Assembly (NCBI GenBank): GCA_018907035.1 | Contig: JACCIC010000029.1 | Coordinates: 4,094,501 to 4,158,500 of the forward strand | Reading direction: 5' to 3' | From: Sycobia sp. Sy_11 | Lineage: Eukaryota > Arthropoda > Insecta > Hymenoptera > Epichrysomallidae | Length of the DNA: 64,000 bases | In this document: piece by piece, positions 25,244 to 36,543 of the stretch | Layout of the letters: every line of letters begins with the position of its first letter | How positions within the stretch are numbered: the first letter of the stretch is position 1 | Made by a program: the position numbers and the translations under genes | The notes under the pieces: generated by a model | Database searches by the model: none | Seen by the model: the letters and a program-made list of their open reading frames with translations, nothing else | What the model was told of the DNA's origin: nothing

Positions 25244-26957
25244 ATACAATAATTTTATTGTATAACTTTATTGTATATATAAAGTAAAATGAAATACTAC
25301 AGCGATATTAATTCTTCATGCGATCGATTATTTCAAAGTGATTGTAGTCCATAGGTACATTATGGAAACTACATTAAAACTGTTATTATATTATTATTTA
25401 AAAATTTAAGTAAAAAAATATATTTTTCGATAGTTGAAATATTTGATTTAATAGTTTACACATTAGGGAAGGAATTAAATCTTTTGATATTAATATAAAT
25501 TTATATTTAAGAATTAGTTCGCCAGGAGCAATTCTTCCTCGAGTTTATTTAAACTCACAGTTTTAGAATTAAGTGTTATACATGTAGAATTTTATAGTTA
25601 TATATTGCAATCTTAGAATCGTAATTTGTATGCCTTGTATACATCGTAATTTATATACAGAACTGTGGCTACAACAGCTTCCAAAGGTAACTAAGAGATG
25701 GGGATTAGTTTACTCGAAAATGCAAATGGCTTTACTTTGATACATTTCGCTCCTATATCACTGAAGCGCGACCAATTTTTTTCTTTAAATTCACCGGTAA
25801 AAAAAAATTTTGGATATAAAATCTCAAGTTTTGCAATTGCGAATGTAATTTGTTTATAATAATCTATCTCCTATTTTTGAAAATGCGCTCTTCATCGGAT
25901 GGAAGATAAAACTGACTTGTTTGAACTCGAATGTCGGCGATGTGAATTCAATACAACAGATCAAATTCATATAAGATCAAGTGAAACTGATCAGGTACCG
26001 ACTTATCAAGAGTGTGTTATATGTCGACTATACATACTCTGTGCTATATATCACGTAATAATTGGTATAAAATCGGTACAACTTGGGCCCTTATAAGTTC
26101 CGAATAGAAGGCTCCAAATAAAGTAATACCAGTTGGAATTCAGTCGTATGTAAGTTCCATCTATAGTATCTAATACTACCGGAGATCACGGAGCCTAAAT
26201 GATCGAATTTCTAAAGTATATGTTAAATGATTTTTACTTCCGGTGCAACTGACATCAGCTAAATATGTAATTAACCATATTATTAAACAAAACAGAAAAC
26301 AAAAAAAATTGTCAATTTATTAATTTTATTTGAATCATTTGATTTAAGCAACACTGTACCAGGATGATACTTTTAAATCATAATGTTTATAGAAAATCAA
26401 GCAATAATATATGAGCAGTTTTTTTCATTCCGACTCGGTACCTACTTTATGTAGGATGCTGAAACCCAACTAATGCTAGGTACACTTTGAACGTGCTTCA
26501 CTTTTATATAACTAATAATTAGTCTGATTTTCGTTGATATAATCATAGTAAATGACAATATACTCTTGATATATGCATAAATCCCATGATTTTCCAATTT
26601 TCCTAAAACATAATAAATTTTTAAATATATTTCTAAATAAAATGTGAATATATAAAAGAAAATAGTTTTTATAAATAAATTATCTCTGTTTCATCATTTT
26701 TTTAATACAACGTCTTTTTACAGTATGACGAGGGCGCTCCTCTTGTTCTTCACAACGTTGTTGTAGGAATTGCACAAAAACATCGTAAAGACTGTGACAA
26801 TACATTCTTCGGCCAATTATATACCAATGTATCATATTATCGAGACTTTATCCATGGCGTAACACACGGGCGTCTAATAGAAGGCACTTTTATTTATCCG
26901 AATAGGGAACACTTTGTTGAACCTCCGCGACGCTACAGTTATCACGAAGAACGTTAA
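18245..26957 (+). CDS. Protease homologue B (catalytically dead secreted serine protease homologue)
   Basis: Exons 18245-18308, 23036-23355, 23492-23803 and 26724-26957 join in frame to 309 residues. Residues 1-21 are the signal peptide. The domain starts Lys27-ITGG. Cys59 and Cys75 keep the Cys42-Cys58 disulfide. The catalytic positions are Asp74 for His57, Asn123 for Asp102 and Glu235 for Ser195 (YDEGAPL), so it cannot be an active serine protease. N50-N-T is a likely N-glycosylation site. The domain ends at the NVSYYRDFI helix, followed by about 35 residues rich in Arg, His and Tyr (PNREHFVEPPRRYSYHEER). Intron 3 carries an intact mariner, which must be spliced out for this model to hold. 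Codon usage is AT-rich like its neighbours. Confidence 0.88.
18309..23035. other. Gene B intron 1
   Basis: A 4.7-kb AT-rich intron. Parts near 19560-19900 match the start of intron 1 in C (46690-46860) and D (63860-63960), showing that the intron was duplicated with the gene. Short open frames here (for example 19688-19903 and 20149-20385) have no recognisable domain. Confidence 0.65.
21045..21430 (+). mobile_element. Possible transposon end fragment in gene B intron 1
   Basis: A GC-richer block opens with GGGTGGTCCGATACGTACTT, which resembles the terminal repeat style of mariner-type elements. No transposase reading frame or matching second end is visible. It may be a truncated element. Confidence 0.35.
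23036..23355 (+). CDS. Gene B exon 2
   Basis: TTTAG acceptor, phase-1 completion to Asp22, GTAAA donor in phase 0. It encodes KITGG, CSGGIIS, ILSSADC (His57 replaced by Asp) and HNLAVLQ (Asp102 replaced by Asn). Confidence 0.9.
23492..23803 (+). CDS. Gene B exon 3
   Basis: 104 codons in phase 0 between a TTTCAG acceptor and a GTAAGT donor. It encodes LELP, AGYGY (the usual SGWG position), EDCETMYP, EMCGI and RGLCA. Confidence 0.9.
23895..25181 (-). mobile_element. Intact mariner element in gene B intron 3
   Basis: The ends carry inverted repeats containing TGTGAATAAGTCTTTCCCG, and TA lies at each edge, as expected of mariner integration. Total length is about 1.29 kb, the standard full size. 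It lies antisense inside intron 3 of gene B. Confidence 0.9.
23972..25009 (-). CDS. Mariner transposase, uninterrupted
   Basis: 345 residues, the standard mariner length, from the ATG at 25009 (MSKFEPS). The N-terminal half carries paired helix-turn-helix DNA-binding segments (about residues 10-55 and 85-110) and the linker motif WVPYEL (119-124). The catalytic aspartates are Asp156 (TGDEKW), Asp249 (QHDNARPH) and Asp284 (SDYHLF), with 34 residues between the last two, so it is a D,D34D enzyme. It cuts and pastes its own element at TA sites in the nucleus. There is no stop or frameshift, unlike every other mariner in the window, which suggests recent arrival. Confidence 0.95.
   Translation of the reverse strand: MSKFEPSRRHLREVSLYWFNLKKSAAETHRLLQQAYGEGCVDDSSVRGWFRRFKSGDFDVEDKECSGRPQIFEDRELATLLDEDSCQTQEELAEALGVDRTTISKRLKAMGMIQKQGNWVPYELKLRDVERRFFTCEQLLQRHKRKGFLHRIVTGDEKWIRYDNPKRRKSWGLPGHASSSTAKPNIHGAKLMLCIWWDQLGVVYYELLKPNERITGEVYRRQLMRLSRALREKRPQYSDRHDKVILQHDNARPHVAPPVKTYLETLKWEVLPHPPYSPDVAPSDYHLFRSMTHGLADQHFHSYEEAKKWVDDWIEAKPVEFFRNGIRMLPERWEKVVASDGQYFQ
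25202..25239. repeat. (AT)n microsatellite
   Basis: About 19 AT units close to the right end of the intact mariner, in gene B intron 3. Confidence 0.95.
26724..26957 (+). CDS. Gene B exon 4
   Basis: It follows a CTTTTTACAG acceptor nearly identical to those of A and C. It begins YDEGAPL, contains GIAQKHRKDC and NVSYYRDFI, and ends in a basic tail before TAA. Confidence 0.9.
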   Translation, partial: YDEGAPLVLHNVVVGIAQKHRKDCDNTFFGQLYTNVSYYRDFIHGVTHGRLIEGTFIYPNREHFVEPPRRYSYHEER

Positions 26958-28329
26958 GAACACTTCATCTGTAATCCAACGTCACCTGAAGATCATTCTA
27001 ATAATGTCCTGAAAACGATAGATCCCTTTGTGGGAATACCTACTAGAGTACGGATGAAGACAATTATTGTTTTGTATATTGATTGTTGTTTAATATAAGC
27101 AGACCCTCAAACAAGAAATAATTATTGTAAATAGAATATTTGAAATATATAGACTGAGATTAAATGCATTATTTATATTTAAAAACAAGAATCACACGAA
27201 TGTATAGCCCAGTAATTTCGTTATTCCTTTAAAAATAACATAAAATAAAACAGGGGTCGGATAAAAAAACTATTAATACAAACAATGTAAGAACAAACGT
27301 TATACAAAATTTTCTTTAATGGCTTTTTAATTTTTACATCATCAAATTATCTCCGGTTTGACATCAGCATAATTTGTCAATGGTACTTCAAGATCATAGA
27401 TTTATCTGACTTTTCTATTTGAAATTTTATGGTTGTTCCACATCGAAAATCAAAAATATCAATTCCTATTTCCAAAAATTAATTTTGTTTTAAAAATAAC
27501 TTAAATGTTAATTTATTAATTTATTAATAAATTAATGCCACAGTCAAATCTAAAGTCACATGATAATAGCTAGAGAAAAATTTTGGTCTTATCATTTATT
27601 CTATCTAATTATTAGTTTCCCACTTATTCCTTTGCTCCAACACCTTTGGATACCTAGTTATAAATAAAACTAAAGTATTACTATATAATGTTGGCAGAAG
27701 TATTTTACTTAATTAGACATAAACTAATTTATTAATATCAAAATTTAGTAATAATGTATCTGTTATAAAATAAAGATGAGCAAAAATCTGTCATTATTTG
27801 TGAGATCGACTAAAAGAAATCATAACGTAACCAATGTAAAATTTCTAAACTACTACTTTAAAATTTTGTGACTATCGTAAATTTTCTATCCTTGTAAAAA
27901 GAAACATTTTCCAAATTATCATCAAAGACTAAAAGTACGAAAATAACAAACAAACAAAATGAAGCAAATTATTAGGATGTATAAGAAATGCATGATATTA
28001 TATAATACTATACTAATAACCTATTAGTTTACTCAGTAAAACTATTATCAATACTTATTTTATTAATCTGTTATATAATATGATGCTAGATACCGTTTAT
28101 AAAATATGAAATTAGATATACTTACACAACAAAATTGAAATTAAATTCTTGAAAATAAGAATAGTCTTTACATTATTTTATGTTAAAATTTTTGCTTATC
28201 CTTCATTATTGTAATAATACTCCTATATAGAAAAATTATTTAAGTCGTATTGTATACCAAACCAAAATGAATAAAATTTTATAAAATATTAGACATGAAT
28301 ATCATCATAACAATGTAAAATTATTATAT
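26958..28329. other. Sequence downstream of gene B
   Basis: AT-rich 3' flank. Scattered words (for example near 27440-27490) match the 3' flank of gene C near 55480-55530, consistent with duplication of the whole unit. No gene is visible. Confidence 0.5.
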
Positions 28330-29613
28330 TAGGTGTACAAATAAGTTTCCGCCGTTTTGAAAAGATCGTGCCACCGATAAGATAACATCGAAATTGTCAG
28401 CTGTAACAAGTCATATAGTATATGTTGACATCTGGAAAAAGTATAACCTTTTCATACCTCTGATTTTTTGCTAGCATCACTTGGTTTTCGTCGTGTTAAG
28501 ATGTGAGGTTTTGAACTAAGTAAGCGTCATTTTTGGGAATTGTTAATTTACTTCTTTCATTTAAAGCAATCTGCAGCTGAAGCACATTAGCTACTCATAG
28601 AAGCATATGGAATGTTAATTTGAGTGAGAGAAGTTGTCGGGAGTGGTTTCAAAAATTTTAAAGTGATGATTTTGACGGAAGGACAAAACACGCAGTGGAA
28701 GGCCCAAAGTATATGGTGACACAGAATTGGAAGCTTTACTGGAGGAAAATCCGTGCCAAACGCAAAAAGAACTTGCAGAAGAGTTATGAATGACTCAGCA
28801 AACTATTTCACAACGTCTCAAAATCCTGGGTATGGTCTAAAAGCAAGAAAATGGGGTTCCCTACAAACTGAAGCTAAGAGACGTCGAGCATCGTTTATTC
28901 GCTGGCGAACAAGTGCTCAAAAGGCAAAATCACAAAGGATTTCTACATCGAATTGTGATGGGAGATGAAAAGTGCATTCGCTGCGACAACCCAAAGCATA
29001 GGAAGTTATGGGGATAAGCTCGAACATACCTCTACCTCGATGGCCAAGCCAAACATTCATGGCAAGAAGCTAATGCTGTGCATTTGGTGGGATCAGCTTG
29101 GAGTAATCTATTACGAACTACTCCAGTACAATCAAACCATCACCGGGGAACGTTACCAACCACATCTGATGCAATTGAGCCGAGCATGGGAGATTAAAAG
29201 TTCATGATATGCCAAAATGCATGATAAAGTCAATTTTCAGCATGACAACGCTCGGCCATATGTTGCAAAAATCGTAAAGGAAACGATAGGAGCACTGAAT
29301 TGGGATGTCCTGCCCCACCCGCCGTATACACCAGACATTGCTCCTTCAGAATCACACCTATTCCAGTGGATGACTCGTGGTCTGCCTGAGCAGCACTTCA
29401 CTTCTTACGAGGAATTGAAGAAATGGGTCGATTCGTGGATCGCCTCAAAACACGAGCAATTTTTTAGACGGGGTATCCACTTGCTACCCGAAAGATGGTC
29501 AAAAATAGTAGAAAGTGATGAGCAATATTTTGAATGACATTATTTGTACCCTTTTTTTACAATAAATTCTTATTTTTTTATAAATAAAGGCGGAAACTTA
29601 TTTGTACACCCAA
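28330..29613 (+). pseudogene. Full-length but decayed mariner
   Basis: The terminal repeats contain GGTGTACAAATAAGTTTCCG at both ends with TA flanks, and the span is 1284 bp. Plus-strand translation gives IHGKKLMLCIWWDQLGVIYY, QHDNARPYVAK, HPPYTPDIAPSE and LLPERWSKIVE in order. Several stops and frameshifts interrupt the first half, and the third catalytic Asp codon reads Glu. It is inactive. Confidence 0.88.
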
Positions 29614-30170
29614 TATAATGTGCATATATCGTCTTATCTGTATTTTATTTATCATATTTTATCCGAATTTATAAAATTTCATAAGATTTTTTCAGCAAGA
29701 ATGCTAAAAGTAAAAATATATCAACTAAACTAACTCTTTCTTCCACGTGTTTGCTGAAAAACTTTGCAAAGAAAAAACAAGTCCTTATTTAAACCTTATT
29801 TAAATTTGACGGGACGCTATGTCTATGTACATAAGTCTGCTGCAGTATGTTTATTGTCTTCGCAAAAGCTTCCAACCGCGGCTCTATGACTGACGTGCAC
29901 GTACGCTCCTAGCTGCCTCGGTGCTATTCGGTTTTATTAGCTGTTCACGGAATAACTCGTACCTTCACCTTCTTCAGCAGGGATATCGTAAATTTTTATT
30001 ATGGTCGGTGACTGAGCATCGTTCCTCTTACGGTTCCTTCTCTTTTTTTAATTACTGTGCTGGTGATGCAGTCAGGAATAGTGCCACCCTCAATCTCCTC
30101 ACCTACTTTTCAATTCCTCTGTTTGTTGTCTGTTTTCCACGTGTTTTATTATATATATTCTATTAAACAT
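29614..30170. other. Unclassified GC-richer stretch
   Basis: Composition at about 29800-30130 is richer in GC than the flanks. I find no frame that I recognise. It may be remnant transposon sequence next to the LTR-like block that follows. Confidence 0.35.
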
Positions 30171-30354
30171 TGCAATGGAAATTGCAGCAGCTTACAACCT
30201 ATAAAATTAAAAGAAGAGTAAATAAAGAGTGAAAAGCAAAATTTGCGAGGGGGGCTGCTCAAACAAGCAGACCTCCCCCTTGTTCCGGTATAAAAGATTC
30301 AGGAAGATTATCAAGAAGGGGATAACGAGGTATGAGTACAGCAGTAACAAGAAG

Positions 30355-30815
30355 AAGGAGAGAATTAAAGGTGAAATATGCATGCAAACAAGTAAAGAAA
30401 ATGTAGAAAGCGAGAAGTAGCGAGGAAAGTCACATGTATGCATGCAACAAGCAGAGTGCATATAAGAAAGAGAGAAAAATACGCATGTAGATAGATAAAG
30501 GAAGAAGAAGGAGAGAAATAAAGGTGAAATAAGCATGCAGATAAGTAAAGTAAATGTAGAAAGCGAGAAATAGCGAGGAAAGTCACAGGTATGCATGCAA
30601 CAAGCAGAATGCATATAAGAAAGAGAGAAATATACACATGCAGATGGGTATAGAAAGATAGAAGGAGAGAAATAAAGGCAAAAACATGCATAGCAGTAAA
30701 GGAAGATAGGAAGAGACATAGATAAGAAAACATACGCATGCAGACAAGTAAAAAAATCATAGAAGGCGAGAAGTTGAGAGAAAGTTAAACGTATGCATGA
30801 TAAACACAGGAAGAT
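30355..30815 (+). repeat. Tandem imperfect repeat of about 155 bp in X1
   Basis: About three units. Each opens with AAGGAGAGAA(A/T)TAAAGG and carries (T/G)ATGCATGCA or GCATGCAG motifs and AGAAAG(C/G)GAGAA. The first two units are closely alike and the third is worn. Long open frames on the minus strand here simply reflect purine-rich low-complexity sequence. Confidence 0.75.
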
Positions 30816-31657
30816 AGCAGGAAAGAAAAAAAAGGAAAATTAAGTAGACATAAAGAAAAATATATAGAGATAGAGAGAATACAGCTCGGATTTACCTGCA
30901 CCAAAACAGATGCAGGCAGAAGAAAATAGAGAGAGAGAAGGCAAATCATAGTAACCTGCATGAGAATAGATACATGCAGAGAAGAGAGAGAGAAGGAGAT
31001 GCAGGTTATGTTTGCATGCATGAAAGTACATGCAGAGAATATTATATGCAGAATGATGGAACCAGAGGATACAATGCACATGCCTGTAAACTAACTGCAG
31101 GCACAGAGAGATAGAGAGAGATAAATAGATATGGCTGCAGAGGTGAACAGAGAAGCATGCAGAGAAGTGTAGAGAGATGTAGAGAGAAAGAAAGATAGAT
31201 AAATGGAAGTAAGGAAAGAGTGAAAGGGAAGCAGAATATGAAACAAAATAAATTACAAACACTTCATACTTGGCGGAGATCCGCAAGCCATGCAGACGCT
31301 GCAAGCGGGGAGTAGAAGATTCGAAGACACGTGGCCGCACCAGGTTATGTACAGCATACCGGGCACCGCACGGGCCGCTGCCCGTACGAACACGAGGAAG
31401 CAGTAAACGGACGCAAATTACCGTAACAAATAGACGCACACGAAGCTCAGCAGCAGCAGCTCAACAATGGAGGAAGGGCGCGTGGACACGCTGAAAACAC
31501 AGAAGAATTAGTAAAAGCCGAAGAGATACGGCGTGCGCCGTCCGCAGAGCTGACGGTCGCACTGGAAGTAGCAGCCAACAAGAAGACGGAAGCCGCCGCG
31601 GGCAAGGAGCTGTCGACAGCGCCACTGCTCTTAGCGGCGCCGCACCGAACTATCGAC

Positions 31658-31686
31658 GGGGATATATATATATAGATATATTCCCC
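31658..31686. promoter_or_regulatory. Imperfect AT-core palindrome in X1
   Basis: GGGGA and TTCCCC enclose an ATATAT core, immediately followed by GGGTAAATT. The same position in X2 holds a perfect palindrome. It could contain the TATA box of the LTR promoter. Confidence 0.45.
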
Positions 31687-32130
31687 GGGTAAATTCAAAC
31701 TTGGCGCGCGGCGCAAATCATGAAACGAGATGTTACCGACGGACAATGCCGGTCATTAGAGTAATAATGATGCGGGAGGGCCCAGGATTGGCGCAAATCG
31801 GAGAAGAAGGACGATAATTGGCGCAAATTGAGGAAGAAGGCTGATGATTGTAGCATAGCGAAAAGAAGAGCTGTGATTGGAGAATCGAGGATGAAGACGA
31901 AGAGGACTTCAGAAGATTTTTGAAGCTTGCTGAGAAGACACGTGTCTCGGCCATAGTTGAATTATAACTTTAATTTTTTTTGGTGTGAAGCAAAGTACGG
32001 AAGGGAAGCTACGCGGAAGGGAAGAGAGCGTCGTGCGTGGTTATACGAAGTAGTCGGGTGTAAAAAGGGACGAAAAGAAAAAGAACTAGAACTGCGAAGT
32101 GCCTGTGGGCAGTGCGGCTTTATTGCAAAT

Positions 32131-32156
32131 TCTCTGTCTCTCTCTCTCTCTCTGTC

Positions 32157-32199
<43 letters not shown>
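32131..32199. repeat. (TC)n microsatellite in X1
   Basis: A TC-rich tract with a few G interruptions. It produces a spurious Ser/Leu-repeat frame. Confidence 0.95.
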
Positions 32200-32202
<3 letters not shown>

Positions 32203-32506
32203 AGGGAGCCATCGCGGAAGAGTAGCCGGCAGCAGCGGCGAGCGCACGAGGGGACGCCCTGGTAATTAGCGGTATCGGTTAGTGGGCCTGCGCGCCCTTA
32301 AATTAAACAAGTACACTAATGTAAATATTGCGAGCGGGGAAAACGGGACGTGGGGGAAAATTAGGTAGCGGCGGCCACCAAAACGGGGAAGCGAGGGTTG
32401 TTCAGCGAGCGTGAATGCGAGATGGCGCAGAAGATGGCGGACGCCATGATGATGTCAAATGAAATATTGTTATAATAAATACATGCTTAGTGAAATGAAG
32501 CCCTTT

Positions 32507-32511
<5 letters not shown>

Positions 32512-32585
<74 letters not shown>

Positions 32586-32586
32586 C
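32512..32586. repeat. (CA)n(TA)n microsatellite in X1
   Basis: About 32 CA units followed by a short TA run, just downstream of the AATAAA of X1. Confidence 0.95.
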
Positions 32587-32974
32587 CTAAATAATAATAT
32601 AATAAATTAAATAAGAATGAGGTATGAAAGAAAATGATTTAACAATGATATAAAGAATAATACAATATAACATAATAAAATATAAAATATAAAATATAAA
32701 TTAATTACATATACATATATATATATCGTAGATATCAATGACAAAATATCAGCCCGAGTTCCCGCCCTGGAAGCAAGCAGCAGAAATTATAGAGTAAGTA
32801 AAAGGAAGTAACGAGCGCGATTTTGCACCTCGTTACAACATTTGTAAACTTTTCAATATTAATCTTTTTTAAAATAGTACGATCTAATTAGATAAGACTT
32901 CTCAAATGCAAAGAACATTACAAATTTTTAAACCAAATTTCAATAATTCAAGAAAAAGTAATTTTTTAGGAAAA

Positions 32975-33825
32975 TAAACAAATTATTGTATCAAAAGAAA
33001 AATCAGCTGAAGCGAATCTGTTGCTGGTAGAAACTTATGGTGAATATGCTCTAGTGACTAGAGCTTGTAAAATATGGTTACGTAAATATAAGAGTGGAGA
33101 TTTCGATTTGATATACAATGAACATCCTCATGCAGCAAAAAAGTTCGAAGATGAGAAATTGGGGGCGTTATTTGATAAAAATTCAAGCCAATCAGAACAA
33201 AAACTATCATAAATACTTAAGCTAATCCGGGAAGCAATTTGACAACGTTTAAAAACTATGGAAAAGATCTAGAAGCATGGAAAATGAGTTCCAGACTAAC
33301 TAAGAAATAGATCAATGCAAAGTCGAAAAACCGTTTGTAAAATGCTGCTTCAACGTTTCCACAGAAAATCTTTTCTGCATCGAATAGTCACGTGGAGAAA
33401 AATGGGTTTATTTTTAGAATTCACAGTGAAAAAAATTATGGCTTTCATCTGATGAAGCCGGCCCGTTCACTGCAAGATCAAATCACTTTGGCTGTAAGAC
33501 GATGCTCTGTGTTTAGTGGGATCAGTGTGTAGTGTGATGTATTACGAATTATTAAAACCTGGTGAAACGGTGAATAAGGATCTCTACCGACAACAAGTTA
33601 TCAATTTCAATTATACGTTGATTGAAAAACGGCTGGAATGGGCCTGAAAACATGGCAAACTTATCTTGTAACATGAGCATATACCGGCTTATACCGTTAA
33701 ACCAGTAAAGGACGCATTGAAAGCACTTCATTGAGAAGTGTTGTCGAAACCATCGTACTCTCCAGACTTTGTTCCGTCCCACTATCAGTTCTTCGTATCG
33801 ATGGGAGACTCCTCGATTCATAAAA
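32975..33825 (+). pseudogene. Decayed mariner relic
   Basis: Translation gives SAEANLLLVETYGEYAL, KYKSGDFDL and FEDEKLGALFDKNSSQSEQ, which is the mariner N-terminal DNA-binding region. Later, in other frames, come a WWDQ-like patch, YYELLKPGETVN and SPDFVPSHYQFF-like remains. Many stops. No clear terminal repeats, so the ends are approximate. Confidence 0.75.
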
Positions 33826-34063
33826 AAAAATACAAAGTAATAATATAAAAATAAGTGAAGTCAAGATAACGATTTGTGCTCTTCTATGTATTGAAGTTTT
33901 ATACTGGGCTTGGCATAGCTCCTCGCAGCCGCAGCGATGACAGTTTACTCGAAAACAAATGGCTTAGACGTGGTTCAGTTGGCATAATATTTTTGATCGT
34001 AAACTCCAAAATAAAAATTTAATAGTAAAGGAATTTTTATTAGCCTTCGAATATATAACTAAC

Positions 34064-34170
34064 TAGCATTCCCCGCCTCGGCTTCACCCGAGATAATTAT
34101 TTAACCGATTTCTTTAACAGTTCAATAATATCTGAGTAAGAAACTCCATATATAAAAATCTGTATTACTA
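34064..34170. repeat. Possible short interspersed repeat fragment
   Basis: The phrase CCCCGCCTCGGCTTCACCCG in AT-rich flanks resembles ends of some insect LINE or SINE families that carry a CCCGCGGCTTCGCCCG-like motif. Only this fragment is visible. Confidence 0.25.
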
Positions 34171-34222
34171 TAAATAATTTATCATAATTTAACTATCGCC
34201 GCGTTTTTCATTTTTTTCGAAT

Positions 34223-34224
34223 TG

Positions 34225-34278
<54 letters not shown>
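34223..34278. repeat. (AT)n microsatellite at left edge of X2
   Basis: An AT tract with one C interruption near its start, ending directly at the TG of the X2 element. Confidence 0.95.
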
Positions 34279-34280
<2 letters not shown>

Positions 34281-34850
34281 CAATGGGAATTGCAGCAACT
34301 ACAACCTGAAAATGAAAATAATAATAAATAAAGATAAAAGTAAAATTAGCGAGAAAAGTTATAGGGATGCAGTTAACAAATAGAAAGTATTCGCATAGAA
34401 GGAAGGGAAGATAGGAGAAAAATGAAACAAAACATGCATGCAAGCGAATAAAGACATATACAAATAGCAAAAAATTACTAATGACAGTATTCGCAGAGAA
34501 GAAAAGGAAGATAGAAGGAGAAAATTAAAGTAAAACATGGATGCATGCAATAAAAAGGAAATATACATGTAGAAATGAAATCAAGAAAAGTATATGCAGG
34601 GAAGGAAAGGAAGATAGGAGGAGAGAAAAGAAAGTAAAAGATGCACCCAGAGAAAAGAAAGTAGAATATGCATCCAGAGATAATACATAAAATACACATA
34701 TAGAGAGAGATGGAAATAATGATTTACATACCAAGGAAGGAAGTCAGATAGAGAGAAAGAAAAATAAAGACATACAGATGAACACGGATAGTTAGACGCA
34801 TGCAAAAGAAGATGGAGTGAGAGACAGAGAGAGGTATATGGAAGTAAGCA

Positions 34851-34852
<2 letters not shown>

Positions 34853-34884
<32 letters not shown>
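34853..34884. repeat. (GA)n microsatellite in X2
   Basis: About 16 GA units in the purine-rich half of X2. Confidence 0.95.
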
Positions 34885-34886
<2 letters not shown>

Positions 34887-35369
34887 ATAACCTCGAAAGG
34901 GGGAAATGATATGATGAAATCGTAAAGTAGACGCGAGTGGAGATACTAAACTAAAGAGATAAAATAAAAAAAGAAAGAAACAAGCATACGTGGCAAAGGT
35001 CCAAAAGCCATGTAGACACTGCAAGCGGGAAATGGAAGATTTGAAGACACGTGGCCGCATCAGGTTAAGTGCAACATACTGGACGCCGCATGGGCCGCTG
35101 CTCGAACGAACGTAAAGAAGCCGCATACAGAAAAGGAAGCAGCAACGACAATCGAGCTCAACGATGTCAGCTCAACAAGCAGGAAGGGCGCGTGGAGACG
35201 CTGAAAAACACAACCAGATTAGTGAGAGTCGGAGAGACACAGCGTGCGACGTCCGCACTGCAAAAGACCGCACTGGAAGTAGCAGCCAGCGTGAAGACGG
35301 AAGTCGCCGCGGAGAAGGAGCGGCCAACAGCGTCACCGCTCTTAGCGGCGCCGCACCGAACTACCGACG

Positions 35370-35395
35370 GGGAGATATATATAGATATATCTCCC
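35370..35395. promoter_or_regulatory. Perfect palindrome in X2
   Basis: GGGAGATATAT at 35370-35380 pairs perfectly with ATATATCTCCC at 35385-35395 around a 4-base loop. It lies at the same place as the X1 palindrome and includes TATATA, so it may be part of the LTR core promoter. Confidence 0.5.
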
Positions 35396-36495
35396 GGGTA
35401 AATTTGAAATTGGCGCGCGTCACAAGTCATAAAACCAGACATTGTAGACCGATAATGTCGGTCGAAACGGTATGAAGATTACGGAAGAGTCCGAGATTGG
35501 CGCAGATCGGAGAAGACGCACGATAATTGGTGCAAATTGGGGAAGAAGGCTGATAAGTGGAGGATAACGAAAAGAAGAGCTGCGATTGAAGGATCGAGGA
35601 TGAAGACGAAGAGGACTTCAGAAGATTTTTGAAGCGAGTTGAGCAACCACGTATCGCGGCCATTGCCATTAAAATTTTGAAGTTTTTTTGGTGTTAAGTC
35701 GGGAGACGGAAGGGAAGTTGCGCGAAGGTGGAAGTACGGGTGTTGTCGTGAAAAATAGTGAGGGGAAGATAAGGACTAGGACTGAGTAGTGCGGAGTGTG
35801 TTGAAAGTACGAACTGAGTGAATTGTCTAGCTATCCATCTATCTCTCTCTCTCCTACGGGAAATCATCGCGGAAGATTGGAAAGGCAGCAGCAGCGAGCG
35901 CACGAAGGGACGCCCTCGTAAATTTCTTTGCGGTATCGGGTGAATAGGCTTGCGCGCCCATAAATTACAAAATTATACATATGTAAATTTTGCGAGCGGG
36001 GAAAGCAGGACGCGGTAAAAATTAGGTAGCGGCGGCCACCAAAGGGGAAGGTAAGAGTTTCTCAGCGAACGCGGTGTGGTATAGCGCGGAAGTGGCGGAA
36101 ACGGCCATGTATGTATAATCGGGCGAGAAATATTATAAATTTTTTTTTTCTTTTTTCCGCAATAAAGGAATTATTCGGGATGTTGGAACAGTTGATTTTC
36201 TTTCCTTATATGTGACAGAAAATAAAATACAAATATATCATCACGTATCAATAAAAAAAAATCTAATAAAATAATATATATGCTGTTATAAAATAATAAT
36301 AATATGATATATGTCAAATAATATACATATACATATAATATATATAAATTTATAATAGAGGTAACAGATCTATAAAATAAAATAACTCCGTGAAGAAAAT
36401 CCTGAAAATAATCAGCCCGAGTTCCCGCCCTGGAAGTATTCAGGAGAAAAAGGCGGTAAGTGAAGTACGTGACGAGCGGAAGTCCGCGCAACGTC

Positions 36496-36498
<3 letters not shown>

Positions 36499-36540
<42 letters not shown>
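36499..36540. repeat. (AT)n microsatellite between X2 and Y
   Basis: An AT tract of about 42 bp filling the space between two LTR-like blocks. Confidence 0.95.

Positions 36541-36543
<3 letters not shown>

Larger units (their letters stand above)
30171..32837 (+). mobile_element. Long LTR-like element X1 (putative solo LTR)
   Basis: It begins TGCAATGG and ends GTTACA, and is bracketed by a 4-bp direct repeat ACAT (30167-30170 and 32838-32841), as expected of LTR integration. At 2667 bp it is unusually long for an LTR. The first 650 bases are purine-rich with imperfect tandem repeats. The middle is GC-rich and shares long stretches with the block at 34279-36498. An AATAAA near 32474 could mark polyadenylation, followed by a conserved terminal segment (CAGCCCGAGTTCCCGCCCTG). 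No protease, reverse transcriptase or integrase lies inside. A non-autonomous element of another class is possible. Confidence 0.6.
34279..36498 (+). mobile_element. Long LTR-like element X2 (putative solo LTR, related to X1)
   Basis: It begins TGCAATGG and ends CGTCACA, and lies between two (AT)n tracts, so the target duplication would be ATAT. It matches X1 throughout: a purine-rich opening with ATGCATGCA repeats, the block around AAGACACGTGGCCGCA(C/T)CAG, the GGGTAAATT palindrome region, AGCGGCGGCCACCAAA, an AATAAA near 36161, and the terminal CAGCCCGAGTTCCCGCCCTG. It is 2220 bp with no coding capacity I can support. Confidence 0.6.

Noticed and set aside
30207..31081. Long minus-strand frames rich in Ser, Leu, Phe and Cys in X1
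   Set aside because: They are the complement of purine-rich tandem repeats; several frames are open at once and none has a domain.
34189..35126. Long minus-strand hydrophobic frames in X2
   Set aside because: Same cause as in X1: low-complexity purine-rich DNA and AT or GA microsatellites, not membrane proteins.
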